A DNA stretch of 23,732 nucleotides from positions 63,546-87,277 of the forward strand of contig NW_014577071.1 of NCBI RefSeq assembly GCF_000485595.1, written 5' to 3'. Under the pieces are notes generated by a model that did not search any database, was not told where the DNA came from, and saw nothing but the letters and a program-made list of their open reading frames with translations. The stretch comes from Priapulus caudatus (taxonomy: Eukaryota > Priapulida > Priapulimorpha > Priapulimorphida > Priapulidae). The translations under genes and the position numbers were made by a program. Numbering within the stretch: the first letter of the stretch is position 1; each line of letters starts with the position of its first letter. This document shows, piece by piece, positions 1-10,226 of this stretch.

Positions 1-15
1 GAGGTCTCGCGATAT

Positions 16-18
<3 letters not shown>

Positions 19-102
<84 letters not shown>

Positions 103-119
103 AGAGAGAGAGAGAGAGA
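19..119. repeat. (GA)n microsatellite
   Basis: About 100 bases of alternating G and A with a few C or G interruptions (GACAGA, GGGG). This is a purine strand able to form triplex DNA. No coding meaning is visible. The following stretch to position 377 is unique sequence in which I see nothing recognisable. Confidence 0.97.
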
Positions 120-377
120 TCTGCATACTAGAGATTTTCGGCTACTGTACACGCTCGCGTCACGAGCTATGAAAAAACACACAATAATAATACAGCCAAC
201 TCGGCATTAAATAATTATAATGAACGCACGAAGTATTTCTATAGTTTGCGCCCCGAAGGAACGCGGTAATGAGCTGATAAACCCCCCTGGTACCCACATC
301 TATCGGTAGCTCCAAGCAACGACCATTCCTTTAATCTTTACATACCGCTGGCTCTGGCTGCGCGCTGTGAGAGAGTT

Positions 378-535
378 AGCACGAGTGTAGCTCTAGAACT
401 ATAGCCCCTCGTCTGCCACAGGCCTGTGGCAGAGCGAAGGGCTATAGTTCTAGAGCGAGCACGAGTGTATAGAGTGTTGGCGAGCACGAGTGTAGGCGAG
501 CACGAGTGTAGGCGAGCACGAGTGTAGGCGAGCGG
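378..535. repeat. 16-bp minisatellite interrupted by a palindrome
   Basis: The unit GCGAGCACGAGTGTAG repeats without error at 480-495, 496-511 and 512-527, and a partial unit follows to 535. A further copy of the core AGCACGAGTGTA is at 458-469 and another at 378-389. The last two copies directly flank the palindrome at 390-456, so the palindrome either inserted into the array or duplicated its target there. Confidence 0.9.
390..456. repeat. 67-bp near-perfect palindrome (family P, copy 1)
   Basis: Starting from the centre at 422/423 (CCACAGG|CCTGTGG), the two arms pair for about 33 bases and end in GCTCTAG and CTAGAGC. Only a few mismatches and one indel are seen. There is no loop, so it would extrude as a hairpin or cruciform. 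The 12-base sequence AGCACGAGTGTA directly flanks both sides (378-389 and 458-469). The right half (CCTGTGGCA...CTAGAGC) resembles the right half of the structure at 10313-10402, which suggests a small mobile palindrome family. Confidence 0.9.
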
Positions 536-1273
536 TTGGTAGCAGACCCATTTCGCCGACACACTTTATTATGTTTTGCAAAATACAGGATGTATTTTAA
601 CTGCACGAAAATCACACTGACAACATTTTGTAGGTTCTCCTAATGGCACACAGCGTATACATTGCGCGGCGCTATTATATTACCGTGAAGGGATTTCATA
701 ACGTTCATCGAACACACAAAGTACCTCCCAATGCGCGTCCACGCATGCGTGTAATATACATGATTATTTCTTACAAAACCCACTGTTCACCTTCCTCTTT
801 ATCCACTTCGTTATTTTCTTTACTCAGTAAACGCACGCAGACCTTGTAGGGTAAACAAATCTAAATCCCATTCGTCGAGTTGAAAGGGAGCACTGTGCGT
901 GACACCTTTCCATCATCCTGCCCGCCTAACCTCGCCGAAATCTCCACAGATAAACCAACGACTGATGGCAGCTGCTAACTTAATGGATGATTTAAAACGG
1001 GTCGGTGGTGGTAGAATCACCAAGTAGACGGCTGTGTGGTCACCTCGTAAGAATCGACCCATGGTCAATCCAACCGGGGCGCATCGTTGCCAACGGTTGT
1101 TAGACTGACTCAGTAGGTCATTGAGGAATCGCTCTGACCGCATGCAGGGATTGCTGGAAGCAGTCTAGACGGACGTGTGGCACTTACGAGTATAAAAATT
1201 TTACTACGCACACGGTTTACTACGGGCTCCGTCGGCACCCATAAACCTCCACGCCAACCAACACGCGTCCCAG
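536..1273. other. Unannotated unique region
   Basis: No recognisable gene is present. The longest frame with ordinary amino-acid composition is a minus-strand one at 913-1143 (76 codons, no family recognised, stop codon just upstream of the first Met). Without splice or homology support it is not called as a gene. Confidence 0.5.
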
Positions 1274-1282
1274 CTGCTGATG

Positions 1283-1325
<43 letters not shown>

Positions 1326-1592
1326 TGCTGTTGCTGCCGCAGCCCTCGCTGCTGCTGATGTTGTTGCTGCTGCTGCTGATGTTGTTGCTGCTGCTGCTGC
1401 TGGTGGTGGTGGTGGTGGTGCTGTTGCTACTGCTGCTGCTACTACTATTGATCCTGCTACTGCCGCTGCTACTGCTGCTACTGTTGTAGCCCGACCAGGC
1501 TGTGCGACGGCTTGTCTATAAGTATTCTAACCCTAGCAATACCGTTTCTTGGAGCTACTACTCTTGCTGCTGCTACTGCTGCTGTGCTGCAG
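1274..1592. repeat. CTG/TTG/CTA trinucleotide repeat tract
   Basis: Long, impure GCT/GTT/GGT/ACT triplets run over 1274-1486 and resume at 1558-1592 after an inserted dispersed repeat. Because the period is three, several frames stay open as homopolymer-like poly-Ala or poly-Leu. I regard those frames as by-products of the repeat rather than genes. Confidence 0.95.
1487..1557. repeat. Dispersed repeat D, copy 1 (71 bp)
   Basis: The segment begins TAGCCCGACCAGGCTGTG and ends ACCGTTTCTTGGAGCTA. It matches 10227-10303 almost base for base at both ends and in the middle (TCTAACCCTAGCAA against TCCTAACCCTAGCAA). A short internal stretch differs and accounts for 71 against 77 bp. It interrupts a trinucleotide microsatellite, as expected for an insertion. 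There is no recognisable RNA polymerase III box, so a SINE cannot be claimed. Confidence 0.85.
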
Positions 1593-2413
1593 AACATCTG
1601 AGGATGCAGCTGCATGAAGTTATTAGTTTATCTACCGATCTCGATTTCTTGCCGGCTACACAAACATTTTACGCACAGGCGGGGGGTAAAAATTTTAATG
1701 CATTTTTTTTTTAATGTCTTGTCTGCAATTTTTTCATTAACTACGCGAGCCGTAGCCTTGGGGGATGCCACCGTCAGTAAGGTCATCGGATAGCGTTACG
1801 AGGCAGCAGATGGCCCGGGATACAATAGGACCACACAACTGTCAGCTTCTACAGCGCGACGGAGGCACCCATCCATCTACACGTCAGCTGCCATTCATTA
1901 AATTTGAAGTCGACTGCCTATGCGTTCATGAAATTATGCATTGCCGCGCTGGCAATGTTATAGCCATTAGGCTTTTTCTGATGCGAACTGAATGGAATGT
2001 GGCGAACACGTATCAAAGAAGGCGCTAAGCTACAGTGAGTTCATACAATGTGCTATAACTAATACAGTGCTAGTACGGTGGTTGAAGTAAACATGCACTC
2101 AGACAGATTCTAGAGCCTGAGTAGAGGGAACTTGTAAGAGGGGCCTAGCTCTTCGTTAAGCTACGATTCACATAAGATTCACATAAGATTCACATACGAT
2201 AACTGATACGATAAGATACACTAGTCTACGAGTATGATTCACATAGCTGACGCTCGATAGTTGTTATAGCTCCCGGACAGATCACGAATAGAGACTGATC
2301 TTCTGATACTCGTAAACACAAGGTTAGCGTTATAAATAGTAGACACGTGAAATACGCAATCACCGAGTTGGTCTGTTGCTCCAAAAAAACACAACAACGC
2401 CAACCAATAACTT
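1593..2413. other. Unannotated region with an 11-bp triplicate
   Basis: Mostly unique, AT-leaning sequence. At 2165-2197 the 11-mer GATTCACATAA is repeated three times in tandem, the last copy ending in C; a further GATTCACATAG occurs at about 2236. No coding or RNA feature is recognised. Confidence 0.6.
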
Positions 2414-2806
2414 CTATAGACTAGCTCCTAGAGCAACAACCATACCCTTTTTCTTGCCATTTGTTGGAAGTTCCTCGTCGAGGAAAGGTCGCGATCCACG
2501 CCGATGAATGCCCTTGTACCACTCGAGGTCGACCTTTCTGCGCATGGCCGGTGACCCGCTGGGTCCCGCCAGCGACCCCCGCCGTCTCGCGGCGGCAGCG
2601 ACCTCTGGTGAGCTGGCGACGCCCGCCACCGACCCCCTCCGCCGCGGGTGAGCTTCCCTGTTCGTGGGGCTCAGCGCGCCGACACTGTTTGAGTGTGAGC
2701 GACTGCATCCGTTCGTGAGCGTGCGCTCGCCGTTCTGCGGTCGGCCGCCGACGCCGTTCGACATCGGAGGCAGAGCGGGGCTCTCGCGCGCTTTTTTCGT
2801 CGTCAT
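2414..2806 (-). CDS. Hypothetical protein, probable first exon, with three RRGS sites
   Basis: This is the most gene-like frame in the window: 130 codons from ATG to stop, with varied, protein-like composition and no simple repeat. The start context on the minus strand is GTAACCATGA, with an A three bases before the ATG. An in-frame stop lies about 80 bases upstream (2885-2887), so this Met is the first one. The N-terminal half is Ser/Pro/Gly-rich and likely disordered. RRRGSVAG (residues 55-62) and RRRGSLAG (74-81) form an internal duplication, and a third site HRRGS lies at 101-105. These match the basic-basic-X-Ser consensus of PKA-type kinases. Residues 91-120 (VDLEWYKG to NGKKK) look more folded and conserved. 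After NGKKK the sequence AAGGGTATGG could be a splice donor, so the last ten residues may be intron. No family is recognised. Surrounding DNA is GC- and CpG-rich, as at animal promoters. Confidence 0.5.
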   Translation of the reverse strand: MTTKKARESPALPPMSNGVGGRPQNGERTLTNGCSRSHSNSVGALSPTNREAHPRRRGSVAGVASSPEVAAAARRRGSLAGPSGSPAMRRKVDLEWYKGIHRRGSRPFLDEELPTNGKKKGMVVALGASL

Positions 2807-3513
2807 GGTTACGGGTTCAAAGTACCTGCAGCGGTTCGGCTGCGGCGAGAAGCCTTGAGCTTGTAAGTTGTAGTTAGCACGTAGTTATGTATATGTGTGT
2901 ACGTACGCACAGACGCACACGATCTCGCGTGCACCTTCGCTCGCGTCTGGCTCGGCTGTCGTCTGATGCCCCACGCCGCACGGGCGGGGCCTGCGCGCGT
3001 GCGTGCGTACGTGCGTGCCGCCCCCAAAACACGGGCACCGCCCAGAGTATCGTATGCTTTCCTCGGTGAACGAACCGCCGACGAGTTTTCGACAGCGGAG
3101 TTAGCTCGGTGTCCCGCACACGGTACGACGCGCGCGCACTGCGATAGATTGAGAAGCGAGCACACGGCGAAGCGTGAACCGCCGCCTGATCGGGAATAAT
3201 CGTAGCTGTCACTGCAAGACGAAATGCGACGGGATCACATCAGGTACACGGCCTGCACTCTCTGTCTCCCTCGATACTCTACCGCCGCACCTAGCCACCT
3301 ACACACCGACGGTCCGACACACACATGGAACTCTGCAATCAACACGCAGACACACGAGGTGCCGCGGACCCACGCAAAAACGCGCGTGAACACTATACTG
3401 TTAGAAAATCACTCACATAACTCCGTACGGAAGGTAGCTATATTACTAGAGCTGCTATACGGAGGACAGTTACGGGTTACCTCCCCTACAACTGAAATGA
3501 CTATATACTGCGG
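2807..3513. other. CpG-rich region upstream of the 2414-2806 frame
   Basis: The stretch to about 3200 is GC-rich with many CpG and ACGC/GCGT runs. Overlapping open frames occur on both strands, as happens by chance in GC-rich DNA. Because it lies 5' of the minus-strand frame it could be its promoter or 5' UTR, but I see no TATA box or defined initiator. From 3200 to 3513 nothing is recognised. Confidence 0.4.
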
Positions 3514-3514
3514 G

Positions 3515-3558
3515 CGGCTGGCTGGCTGGCTAGGCTGGCTGGCTGGCTAGGCTGGCTG
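3515..3558. repeat. (GGCT)n tetranucleotide repeat
   Basis: GGCT units occur in three blocks separated by an extra TA (GGCTAGGCT), giving a pattern of about 20 bp seen twice in succession. Confidence 0.92.
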
Positions 3559-3585
3559 TAGGCATTATTCACTCTCTGCAATACC

Positions 3586-3738
3586 TCTCCCGTCGCTCTC
3601 CTTCTTTCGCACTCACTTTCTGTCTCTCTCTCTCTCGCTCTCTCTCCTCTCCTCTCTTCTCTCTCTTCTCTCTCTCCTCGCTCGCTGCCTCTTTCTCTCT
3701 CTCTCTCTCGCTCGCTCGCTCTTTGCTCATTCTTCTCT

Positions 3739-3816
<78 letters not shown>

Positions 3817-4160
3817 GCTCGCTCTTTCTCTCTCTCTCTCGCTCACTCATGCACGCCCTCGCTGTTTTGTTCAATCTCGCTCCCTCTCGCACCTCTCTCT
3901 AGCACTCGCGCTCTAGTTCCCTTTCTTTCCTCCCTTTCACTCTCCCCCTTTTTCTCTTTCTTTGTTTCATTCTTTCTTTTCCTCTCTCTTTCTCTCGTTC
4001 ACGCTCTCTTTCTTGTTTCTCTCTCACCGACTCACACACTGGATCTTCCGCTCTCTCTTTCTCTCTCCCTATATCTCCCTTCGCTCTCTGTATCTCTTTT
4101 CCTCGCGCGCTCTCTCTCTCTCTTCCTCTCCCGCCTGCTCTCTCACCTCTCTAATCTGGC
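3586..4160. repeat. CT-rich polypyrimidine tract with (TC)n
   Basis: About 570 bases of nearly pure pyrimidine on the plus strand, with uninterrupted (TC)n around 3740-3812 and CGCTCGCT interruptions. Long frames here are Arg/Glu on the minus strand and Ser/Leu on the plus strand, both direct translations of the repeat. The tract is a candidate for triplex (H-DNA) formation. Confidence 0.95.
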
Positions 4161-5324
4161 TCTCTCCTGCACACCATCCTCCACCCTCTCTCTTCAAGCT
4201 CTGCCACTCACACGGGCACACTCGAACACAATCCAATCAGCTAGAGCTATACACTAGCTACAACAGCATCGCGTAGATTCCACCTCTGCTCCCACACAAC
4301 AAAAGAGCAGGCATACGTGCGTCCATTAGGGGAACAATGAGCCCGGGGACTGCTAAGTGTGGGCAGAGGCCGACCTACCACTGCGATTTAATTAATTAAT
4401 TATTTAATTAATTAATGAACGAACGTCGCCGAATCGTCACTTAGAAAGCCGACGGTTGAAGGACGTACCGGTTCGAAGCACCGCGTGATGAATTGAATAT
4501 ATCAGAAGATTATACAATTATAGCGATGAACGCTTCAGCACTGTAAGATGTATGACGAAGCAAGTAGCGTTCCCTCTTCCTCGCGCTCACTACAAACACC
4601 AACAGAAAGCAGAGCAGCTGATCCGCACAGATCAACAACCACAGCACACATTGCTTCGCCCAGCATCCCGGCAGCTGATATAGCCAGCGCTCGTGCGGAG
4701 GAGAGAGGATGGATGAGGGGGTGGAGGGTGATGACTCAGCCCCAGTGAGACCGGGTCATCCCGGCCAGACGCAGCATCACAGCATCCGCATCCCTGAGTT
4801 CCGCAGCCTCCGCTGCTGAATCACACTGCAGGAATGCTCCCGCTGCGCGTTGCTAAGCTCGCACGCTTACGACGCAGTTCACAGGCAAGAATATCGCAAG
4901 GTCGTCCGTATGCGCGCAGACCGATTTTTTCCCCTGATGTCGAAAAACCACCAAACCGATTTTCAAATTCTCGATTACAAAACGACGATAACGGCAAAAA
5001 AATTATCACGAAGCGGAAAAAACGACGAACGCACAAGTCACCAGTCTCCCAGCCACGTGAACCGTAGCGTAAACACAGTAGTCTACCTCTCAAGTCTCAG
5101 CGAGTTAGCATCGTATGTCGCAAGCAAACACGCCCGACAGCCCATTGTACGGCACTGCCTCCCAACGCAGGCATTGAACTACGTGCGACCTAGAACAGCT
5201 GAAGCCCTCTGTAAGCAAACCACATTGCGAAATCCGCCATCACCTGCGTCTCCTTATAGACTAGGAAGTTTCCCAACGCGAGAAAAATCAACATGCAGCG
5301 TTAGTCACGCGGGGAGTATGAACC
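4161..5324. other. Unannotated region with an ATTA tract
   Basis: It contains a short (TTAA)n-type tract at 4386-4416 that is almost palindromic. A 162-codon plus-strand frame at 4850-5338 has ordinary composition but resembles no known family. It runs into the transposon at 5334, and its length is within what chance allows in 23 kb. No RNA genes were recognised; one GGTTCGAA at about 4469 lacks a tRNA fold. Confidence 0.5.
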
Positions 5325-5333
5325 GTCACTATG

Positions 5334-5510
5334 GCTGAAGGGGTCGTTGTCGTATATGTACCCGAGTATAGTACCCGAGGTGTCGGCGAGTATGTTGCCA
5401 ACGCCTACTCCCGAACCGTAACACCCTAACCCTAACCCTAACCCTAACCATATCAAATAGTTACCTCGGGTACATATTATACGCCATTATACGACAACGA
5501 CCCTTCGTGC
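5334..5510. mobile_element. Fold-back MITE T1 with internal telomere repeats, 9-bp TSD
   Basis: The element starts GCTGAAGGGGTCGTTGTC and ends GACAACGACCCTTCGTGC, so its ends are inverted repeats. The pairing continues inward through TATGTACCCGAG on the left and CTCGGGTACATA on the right, with about 15 extra bases in the right arm. It is bounded exactly by the 9-bp direct duplication GTCACTATG (5325-5333 and 5511-5519), the signature of transposase-mediated insertion. The space between the arms holds four CCCTAA units (5419-5449). At 177 bp with no reading frame it is non-autonomous. A 9-bp duplication is typical of Mutator-like and some Merlin elements, but the terminal bases do not settle the superfamily. 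Confidence 0.85.
5422..5449. repeat. Interstitial telomere repeat (CCCTAA)4
   Basis: Four units of CCCTAA, the C-rich strand of the TTAGGG telomere repeat of most animals, lie between the arms of the fold-back element T1. Confidence 0.95.
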
Positions 5511-5663
5511 GTCACTATGCACCGACGCGTCAGCAACGCGGAATGGGAAACACAAACCGCAGATCTAGAAGATTTAAAATGTTCTAACATCGACTGCCAG
5601 CCCGAGGAGTAAGACTTCTCGTGTTCCGGGAGATTAGGAGACTGATAAATAGAGATAGAAATT

Positions 5664-5679
5664 GAGATAGAGAGATAGA

Positions 5680-5737
<58 letters not shown>

Positions 5738-5746
5738 CAGAGAGTC
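5664..5746. repeat. (GA)n microsatellite
   Basis: GAGATAGA units grade into a long uninterrupted (AG)n run. The only frame across it is Ser/Leu low complexity. Confidence 0.95.
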
Positions 5747-6511
5747 AGCGGGGGGTGCGAGCCACGTGCCATAGGTTAGAGAAGGTTGAATGCGTGACCG
5801 ACCCTAAGAGATACGAGGCGCAACTACTGTTACATTCTTAGGGGATTGCCACGCTGTGGCTGCATTTGTGGTAGGGACGACTTAGAGGCAGGCAGCTGTG
5901 TGTTTCAATAGCAGTACTAGTAGTAATAGTCATAGTCCTTGTATCCGACGTGTAGCCTGATAATGATCTCTGATAGACACCGAAGTTCAGTTCTAAATTG
6001 AGAATATCCCCCTATTTTTGAGTAGCAATTTTAAAGGATGACATTCTCTAATCCATTTTTTTCAGAGCGATTGCAGCGGATGTCTTCCAAGACTGACTCC
6101 GTAAGTCCCCGAGAATCGAGTTCAGATTTGAGAATTAAGTTGTGAATTAAGTTGTGAATTTTGCGCTCATCCCTCCACAAGGAGGAGTTCATTTCTGGGT
6201 CTTCTAGACCAGGTCTTCAACGTTGCCTCAAATAGAGTGCATCTATCTATATTCGTATGTGGATGTGGTAAACACGTACTTCAGTCACGCGGGTTTGCAT
6301 GACTACTAGGGGCGATTTCTTACACGCATTAGCGCAACACAGTTTAAAATACTTCTGCAATAATGTTACAGGAATTCTCGCCCACGCTATTCTCCGGTCG
6401 CTTTCCGGAACCATCGTTCAGAAACAGGAGTATAGTATTCACTGTTGGTCAACTTCCAATAACATACCGCAGCCCAAAAAATCCTGATGACTTAGTAAAC
6501 AAGCAACAGCG
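5747..6511. other. Unannotated region with a 12-bp duplicate
   Basis: Apparently unique, AT-leaning DNA. The 12-mer GAATTAAGTTGT is repeated in tandem at 6132-6155, followed by a partial GAATT. No gene, RNA or transposon end is recognised. Confidence 0.55.
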
Positions 6512-6537
6512 TATATATATATATATATATATATATA
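6512..6537. repeat. (TA)n microsatellite
   Basis: Thirteen uninterrupted TA dinucleotides. Confidence 0.97.
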
Positions 6538-7837
6538 CGCCTTATATTACACCGCGCCCCTATGAGTAATGCATAATTAGAAACTAGAATGAACTAACTA
6601 GATACGAACTAGAACGCAAAAGCAACCGCCGTCATGGCCTGCATCGACTAACTCCACAAGACATTGCCGACAAGCCATAATCAACCCTGTCGCATCTACA
6701 CGGACTTACGGAATCAACCTGCCACCCGTCAAGAAAAGGGACGCGAAATATGTCATAAATTCTCGCAGATTGTCTAAAATTGCATCGACTTTCCGACCGG
6801 AAGAGCGGAAATCAGATTTGATAAACGATAGCGAAAATTAGTATATCCGGATCAGACCTTGCACGAAGATGTTAACCTTCATCAGATAACTCACAGGTAT
6901 GACGGAGCACAGGTTTGAGATAGCATCAGGTGCGTGTACGATCTACCTCCAGCAGAATTCTCCCCGAAATGCGCGGGTGTAGCTTGCTACTGACTCGACA
7001 GGATCAGCGATAATAACAAAGTCTTGTACCTAACGACAGGGGAATGCTAAGTGTACCATATGGCTCATATAACTGTATTCAGTGCTATCTATTATCAAAA
7101 GCAAACAATACATTATTAGCTCTTGCTATTATCTCATCTGTTTGTATTCTGCCCATATAAAACATTATTGCTACTTGATGCTTTCCCAGTCACTCTGCAA
7201 AATACGTATATATGGACTGGTTTCTACATTAGTTCTCGCGCGTGCTCTCGTACGTGTCACTATATGTTAGTGTGCACGGTGATATAAGCGTTATATTCTT
7301 AACTCTCTTCTAAGACATTTCTCTAGACGTAATGGTCACTTAGTAACAGCAGCGATTCGAGTAAATTGCACAATTTTCGTAGAACGAAAGACATACTAGT
7401 ATATAGTGGAAGGTCTAGCATTGTTAGCTGCCAGCCTGCCGCACGCAAGCGTACGAATTGTACGAAGTTGGGGGTAAATTTATTTAAATCGAATTCAATT
7501 TACATCAATTAAGTTTTTGCCAGGATCTAAAAAACTGGACAAAATCTGCAATGGAGCATCGTTAACGACCACAGACCCTATTTTTACCCCCCCCCCCTGT
7601 TGGCGCTGGAAATAAATTACCGTGGACGGGTTTTTATGAGAGAACCAGTACTAACAGTCACATTCATTACTCGTCGTCGCCAGGCCGTATTGCATCGCAG
7701 ATGGGGAACCATGGCGATAAACCATGATAAATATTGGCGAACTACACCAAACGCCGATCTTTATATATAATTTACTCTCAATAAATAAGGTTTGCTATTC
7801 GTCGTAAGTCGCAGTACCCGTCAACACGTTTTTATGC
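6538..7837. other. Unannotated AT-leaning region
   Basis: About 1.3 kb with no reading frame worth calling and no evident tandem or inverted repeat. A run of 11 C residues sits at 7587-7597. Confidence 0.55.
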
Positions 7838-7985
7838 GTGCACACGCGTATACGCACGCATTCGTGGACACGCACGTGGCCGCGCGCATACGTAGACTTG
7901 ACGTAGACAAGCGCGCGGCCGCACACATATGTATGTACGCACACACACACACGCGTGCTTGCGTGGATATACGCACGTGTGTATA
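7838..7985. repeat. CA/CG-rich alternating tract with a 10-bp inverted repeat
   Basis: Alternating purine-pyrimidine sequence (ACGC, GTGT, ACAC) with Z-DNA character. GGCCGCGCGC (7878-7887) and GCGCGCGGCC (7911-7920) are exact inverted repeats around a loop that itself contains ACGTAGAC twice. Confidence 0.85.
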
Positions 7986-8443
7986 CGCGGTCACATACGA
8001 TGTCATGCGGCTTCCGTAGTATAAGATACTTCACAGATGCACGGTAGAACGCTGACATCTTTTTATAAAGGTTGCCCGCTACTCAACGTCGACAACAAAG
8101 ACTGTCTGGCTTCATCTCTAAGTTGAAGCAGCATCGCTAAGCAGAGAACCTCAGCTAGCCATCCCTGAGCGTGATTCCTGCCCCCTACCAGGCATCCGGG
8201 CGTGTTATGATAGACTGGCAGATATGTTATTAACAGCACTAACCGCGGTTAGGAACAACGCACGTGTGCAAATCATGAACGGGGGCATCCACGCAAGCAG
8301 GGAGGAGGAGGAGGTGAAGATGCTGAGAGAAAAATAGCAGCTGTCGGTGGCAATAAGAAACACGATTGCTTGTGTATTTATGCGCGAGTATTGCACTGTA
8401 AACGAATCAATAAACCCCCCCGTGGGATGACCCGTTCCACCGC
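7986..8443. other. Unannotated region
   Basis: Unique sequence with a short GAGGAG run at about 8301-8313. No gene or structured element is recognised. Confidence 0.5.
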
Positions 8444-8445
8444 CA

Positions 8446-8476
<31 letters not shown>

Positions 8477-8537
8477 GCACACACGCACACACGCACGCAC
8501 ACACGCACACACGCACGCACGTACGCACGCGCGCACG
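8444..8537. repeat. (CACG)/(CA)n repeat
   Basis: Mixed ACGC tetranucleotides and AC dinucleotides, alternating purine-pyrimidine throughout. The Cys/Val frame on the minus strand is a translation of the repeat. Confidence 0.95.
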
Positions 8538-9680
8538 GGCCGCCAATAATCCACGCGAGCATATCACACACTCAGCGGAAGGTTTATGCTAACCCTAACG
8601 CGAACTATCATCCGCGCCGATGCATCAGAAGGGAAAGTTCATCGAGCTACACATCACTCATAACATCATGCACTTGATAACATCCGGATTCCGGGGCATG
8701 AGACAAAATCATCGTGGGTGAGATATATTGATAAAAAAAATTGTCATTATTCACCCCTGATAACATGCACGCGCGTTGCGAAATCTGACAACATGAGAAA
8801 GAGAGAACAGAAATAACCGCGTTGATTCTCCGGGAACGAGAAATGTCAAAACTTTCTACACACAGCTTCGTGTTGCGACTGAGACCGGGGCTATAGCGAT
8901 ATCGGCAAACAGCTGCGTTCCATTAGTGCAATGAACCCCCCTCTCTCATACTGCGACGAGTTGATGCACTGATCATTAATCCGTCTGCAAGCATATACGC
9001 CGCCATAAACCTTATAGGTATTAAATTCCGTTCCGCGCATATAAATATTCGCGCCACACGGTGGCGCGCGCCTAACGCGACCCCTGGCGGACCCCCAGCT
9101 AGCTGCCTACGGCGTAGTGCAGAGCGCAGCGTACGTGGGTCTCTATAATAGCGGGTATCCGCTCGCAAGACATGAACACGCGTGCTAGTGAAATTACACG
9201 CGCAAATCTTGTGGAAAAAAAACTTGAGGTTCGCGGAAATTTGATACAGTGTTTAGTGTGTGTTTGTTGCGAGGGGAGACGCAGGTGTTACTGACTGGGC
9301 TCCGTCTCGTCTCTTTGCCTCTCCCGCAAACATACTGCCGGAAAAATTACGAAATAATAACCGGAAACTGTCATCAGCAGCGCAGGTGCGCACGAAGAGA
9401 AATGTTCCAATTATAATTGATAATGAATTTTTGTCTACTTCATTCGCGGCGTACGTTTCACCGAGCGAAAACATGACCGGATTTCGATATAATTATATAT
9501 AACCAATAATTCAGCTCCCGGCATTTTCAATTTGCAGCACAAGTGCAGTGCCCGCTGCAGAAATACGATGGAATTCAACCTTGGAGAGTCAAAAACAACA
9601 GCGACACATAAGCAGAAACGCCCACAGATTTCCACCCAATCCGATCCGAACCTTGCTTCTAGGTTCACCATTCTAAATGA
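8538..9680. other. Unannotated region
   Basis: Mostly unique. On the plus strand, 9387-9502 follows a CAGCAGCGCAG acceptor-like site and reads as a varied peptide until a TAA. The opposite strand is also open across the same bases, so no exon is called. AACCCTAAC at about 8590 is too short to count as telomeric repeat. Confidence 0.45.
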
Positions 9681-9731
9681 TCACATTCACATTCACATTC
9701 ACATCACATTCACATTCACATTGTTCACATT
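9681..9731. repeat. (TCACAT)n hexanucleotide repeat
   Basis: TCACAT units in tandem, with one short unit (CACATCACATT) and one TTGTTCACAT interruption. Confidence 0.93.
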
Positions 9732-9781
9732 CTGAATAATATAATTCGTTTTGTTAAAACAAAATACCCCGGAGTGCTAAC

Positions 9782-9988
9782 CGGATATGACGAGGTGGCA
9801 GCACCGTCGCCATCTTCGATGTCTGTACCAATCACGATATTGAATTCGAGCAAATTGCGAGCGTGAATATTTAATGGCTCCGACGGGATTCCAATCATCC
9901 CCTCGACAGTTTCGCTTAATTTCTCTAAATCTTTATGATACGTCTTCCTTCGACGGTAGATATATAACAACGTCGGTATAGCTGACAG
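9782..9988 (-). CDS. Possible internal exon: membrane segment plus cytoplasmic stretch
   Basis: On the minus strand a pyrimidine-rich stretch ending GTCTCGTCTGCCAG precedes 9988 and fits a splice acceptor. The frame then reads LSAIPTLLYIYRRRKTYHK, which looks like the end of a transmembrane helix followed by a basic stop-transfer segment. It continues with a charged, varied, cytoplasmic-type sequence (KDLEKLSETVEG, later ARNLLEFNIVIGTDIEDGDG). The exon could end at CCG|GTTAGC near 9782, though that donor is weak; otherwise the frame runs to a stop at 9725. Codon choice is varied and there is no simple repeat. It resembles the juxtamembrane region of a single-pass receptor, but I recognise no family. 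A chance open frame remains possible, and neighbouring exons were not found. Confidence 0.3.
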
Positions 9989-10226
9989 CTGGCAGACGAG
10001 ACACACGCGGTTAGCACCGCTGTGCTCTTCCTTCTCACGGAGAAATACGACACTCACATAACCGCCGATGCACTAATTAAACCAGCACCACCCCCTCCCC
10101 CGCTGCTCCCTCACCCACAGAGCTCAAACTACGAGTGTTTACGTTCGGTACTAGTGGTTCCAGGAATGCGTAGACGCTGTTTAGGGAGCTAATAAGAAGG
10201 GAATTTCTAGCTATAGGCTAGTAGGC

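Noticed and set aside
1177-1521. Poly-Ala and poly-Leu frames in the trinucleotide tract
   Set aside because: They are translations of the CTG-type microsatellite in different frames, with no non-repetitive coding sequence attached.
3569-3892. Arg/Glu-rich minus-strand frame
   Set aside because: Direct translation of (GA)n; the complementary strand gives Ser/Leu equally well.
4455-4490. GGTTCGAA resembling a tRNA or SINE B box
   Set aside because: No A box at the right distance and no acceptor stem.
4850-5338. 162-codon plus-strand frame
   Set aside because: Composition is ordinary, but no family is recognised, its end falls inside transposon T1, and about this length can occur by chance in 23 kb.
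8588-8598. AACCCTAAC as telomere repeat
   Set aside because: Less than two units; expected by chance, unlike the tracts in T1-T3.
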